Source: Bacteroidota bacterium | Lineage (GTDB): Bacteria; Bacteroidota; Bacteroidia; Chitinophagales; LD1 | Assembly (NCBI GenBank): GCA_003165135.1 | Contig: PLSN01000514.1 | Span: forward strand, 1-8,216 | DNA length: 8,216 nt | Reading direction: 5' to 3' | Shown here: piece by piece, positions 7,341-8,216 of the stretch | Layout of the letters: each line of letters begins with the position of its first letter | How positions within the stretch are numbered: position 1 is the stretch's first letter | Notes under the pieces: model-generated | What the model was told of the DNA's origin: nothing | The model's database searches: none | What the model saw: the letters and a program-made list of their open reading frames with translations, nothing else | Position numbers and translations under genes: made by a program

Positions 7341-7380
7341 AAAGATCCCGGCCTGCTGAAAAAGTATCCGGGATTTTTTA
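7341..7380 (+). terminator. Rho-independent terminator of the hydrolase gene
   Basis: A perfect stem ATCCCGG (7345-7351) / CCGGGAT (7368-7374) encloses a 16-base loop and is followed by a run of T to 7379. The stem extends outward through A-T pairs and one G-T pair (AAAG/TTTT), so it could also work weakly on the minus strand. It lies 15 bp after the hydrolase stop codon. Confidence 0.85.
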
Positions 7381-7386
7381 TTTTCG
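7379..7386 (+). promoter_or_regulatory. Possible -7 box of the tRNA-Arg gene, overlapping the upstream terminator
   Basis: TATTTTCG matches TAnnTTTG except for one base and sits 18 bp before the mature tRNA 5' end. It begins at the end of the terminator T-tract of the preceding gene. A terminator upstream implies that the tRNA needs its own promoter, and this is the best candidate in the short gap. No good -33 element is seen. Confidence 0.3.
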
Positions 7387-7404
7387 CAGTCCACAGTTTA
7401 CGAG

Positions 7405-7476
7405 GGTCTCATAGTTCAACGGATAGAATAGAAGTTTCCTAAACTTTAGATGCAAGTTCGATTCTTGCTGAGACCA
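7405..7476 (+). tRNA. tRNA-Arg, anticodon CCT (reads AGG)
   Basis: A complete cloverleaf can be drawn: acceptor GGTCTCA/TGAGACC (7405-7411, 7469-7475), D-stem GTTC/GAAT around a loop with GG and the following A (the A20 arginine identity element), anticodon stem GAAGT/ACTTT with loop TTCCTAA and anticodon CCT at 7438-7440, a 4-base variable loop, and T-arm GCAAG/CTTGC with loop TTCGATT. The discriminator is A7476. The next bases are CAAA, so CCA is not encoded and must be added by the CCA-adding enzyme, as is usual in Bacteroidota. A dedicated terminator follows. Confidence 0.96.
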
Positions 7477-7508
7477 CAAATTAATAACTATCAATAGTTT
7501 AAACTATT

Positions 7509-7538
7509 AACCCAGCTTTTAAAAAAGTTGGGTTTTTT
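7509..7538 (+). terminator. Rho-independent terminator of the tRNA-Arg gene
   Basis: AACCCAGCTT (7509-7518) pairs with AAGTTGGGTT (7525-7534), with a single G-T wobble and a 6-base loop, followed by more T to 7538. It lies 32 bp after the mature tRNA end. Confidence 0.85.
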
Positions 7539-7546
7539 ATTCCGGA

Positions 7547-7560
7547 CGGTTTCAAAACCG
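7547..7560. repeat. Small inverted repeat downstream of the tRNA terminator
   Basis: CGGTTT-CA-AAACCG is a perfect 6-bp inverted repeat with a 2-bp centre, followed by ATTTT. It could be a second weak terminator or a protein-binding dyad in the 227-bp spacer. Nothing else points to a function. Confidence 0.3.
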
Positions 7561-7593
7561 ATTTTCCAGCTATAATCTTCTTGCCAAGTGGCA

Positions 7594-7625
7594 GAAAGTA
7601 TTCATTTTCAAATACAAATACTTTC
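7594..7625. repeat. 9-bp inverted repeat in the spacer before the glycine-rich gene
   Basis: GAAAGTATT (7594-7602) is exactly complementary in reverse to AATACTTTC (7617-7625), with 14 bases between. It lies about 140 bp upstream of the glycine-rich gene in an AT-rich spacer without convincing coding content. It could be an operator or a transcript hairpin; no function is shown. Confidence 0.35.
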
Positions 7626-7765
7626 CAATTTATTATATAAGATTTATAAAGCACTTGCAAGGCTTTTTTGCAAATTAATAACATAGAAACAACCTCAAAT
7701 TATAAAATATAGTCTTGAAAATCATACCTTAGCAAACCCGAAAATAGGCGATATCCAACATTAAG

Positions 7766-8216
7766 ATGAAAAAATTAGGCACCCTACAAAAAAACCTTAT
7801 TCATTCAATGCTTACTCCAAAACTATATTTAAAACAAGCGGCAACTTTAATCATTGTTTCCCTGCTGTTTTTCGGAACTTGCTTTGGACAAATACCTGCC
7901 ACTATTAGTGGTGCAGGCACCTGGTCTGCATCTACCGGCTCGGGTTCTGTCACTTTTGCTGCCGGCTCATGTTATACTGTCACTATTACAGCATGGGGCG
8001 GCGGCGGCGGCGGCGGCGGGGTTTCCAATGACGGTGCTTCGGGAGGAGGTGCGGGTGGCGGCTTTGCGGAGGCAGTAGTAACAGTAGGTTCTGGCATATA
8101 CTACTATAGTATAGGTACTGGCGGCACGGCCGGGACTACTGCGGGCACCAATGGCGGCGCCGGCGGCCCTACCTGGTTTAATGGCACAGCGGGTACAAAT
8201 AATAATACAACCGGCA
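7766..8216 (+). CDS. N-terminal part of a glycine-rich secreted protein (3' end outside window)
   Basis: An ATG at 7766 opens a frame that stays open to the window edge (150 complete codons). A hydrophobic segment, TLIIVSLLFFGTCFGQ, ends in a plausible signal-peptidase site near residue 42. The long polar stretch before it means that ATG at 7808 (MLTPKLYLKQAATLI) may be the true start. The mature part runs IPATISGAGTWSASTGSGSV, then CYTVTITAWGGGGGGG (residues 69-84), then GGGAGGGFAEAVVTVGSGIYYYSIGTGGTAG, and stays rich in Gly, Ala, Thr and Asn. The pattern 'TVTITAWGGGGGGG...GGGGGFAEA.VTV..G..Y...VGTGG' is that of the glycine-rich beta domain known from large Bacteroidota surface proteins and phage tail-fibre proteins. 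Such proteins are often very long and carry a T9SS domain at the far end, which cannot be seen here. It is not in an operon: a tRNA and its terminator lie upstream. Confidence 0.85.
   Translation, partial: MKKLGTLQKNLIHSMLTPKLYLKQAATLIIVSLLFFGTCFGQIPATISGAGTWSASTGSGSVTFAAGSCYTVTITAWGGGGGGGGVSNDGASGGGAGGGFAEAVVTVGSGIYYYSIGTGGTAGTTAGTNGGAGGPTWFNGTAGTNNNTTG
7997..8014 (+). repeat. (GGC)6 trinucleotide run in the glycine-rich gene
   Basis: Six GGC codons in a row, followed by GGG, encode Gly78-Gly84. Gain or loss of units by slippage would keep the frame and only change the length of the glycine run. This also makes it a site prone to assembly or sequencing errors. Confidence 0.8.

Noticed and set aside
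7499..7684. 61-residue minus-strand frame after the tRNA
   Set aside because: It runs through the tRNA terminator hairpin and AT-rich spacer, with no motif or promoter; more likely a chance frame.
7854..8078. 74-residue plus-strand frame across the glycine-rich region
   Set aside because: It is out of frame with the clear signal-peptide plus glycine-rich frame that starts at 7766 and has low-complexity Leu/Ala/Arg content typical of a shifted GGC-rich sequence.
1..8216. CRISPR array, insertion sequence, phage or defence system
   Set aside because: No regular direct repeats with spacers, no transposase or integrase frame, and no nuclease or toxin-like genes were seen; the HEAT-repeat protein alone is not evidence of a defence system.

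Overview
The window looks like chromosomal DNA from a member of the Bacteroidota, most likely in or near the Chitinophagaceae/Sphingobacteriia. The signs are a hydrolase with a C-terminal type IX secretion (T9SS) sorting domain, a DUF2141-type protein end, a MetG with a zinc knuckle and a fused C-terminal tRNA-binding domain, two matches to the Bacteroidota -7 promoter box TAnnTTTG, no clear Shine-Dalgarno sequences, and a tRNA gene without an encoded CCA end. It is mostly ordinary chromosome. I see no CRISPR array, transposase, phage gene or toxin-antitoxin pair.

Layout. Bases 1-211 are the end of a DUF2141 gene. Bases 315-1349 (+) encode a GT-B-like glycosyl/glycerophosphotransferase-type protein. 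It converges on, and overlaps by 4 bp at the stop codons, a 534-residue secreted cysteine-rich protein of unknown function (1346-2950, -). Upstream of that gene are a -7 box and an FNR-box-like palindrome. Next is a HEAT-repeat protein (3169-3816, -) whose reading frame continues for 35 plausible codons past an in-frame TAG, to a TAA at 3061-3063. A 101-bp divergent intergenic region carries a 14-bp dyad and the metG promoter, followed by metG (3918-6005, +). The linker of metG contains an in-frame C-rich/G-rich palindrome. Fifty-two bases later comes a secreted alpha/beta hydrolase with a T9SS sorting domain (6058-7326, +), which starts at TTG and ends at a strong hairpin terminator. Then come tRNA-Arg(CCT) (7405-7476) with its own terminator, a 227-bp AT-rich spacer with two small inverted repeats, and the start of a glycine-rich secreted protein (7766 to the window end) that carries a (GGC)6 run.

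The genes do not form one pathway. MetG and the tRNA serve translation. The hydrolase, the 534-residue protein and the glycine-rich protein are exported. The first transferase probably acts in surface-polymer synthesis. The points most worth a second look are the TAG with an open, coding-like extension in the HEAT gene (the other three TAG-terminated genes all have a back-up stop within two codons), the palindrome inside metG, the FNR-like site, and the partial glycine-rich gene.
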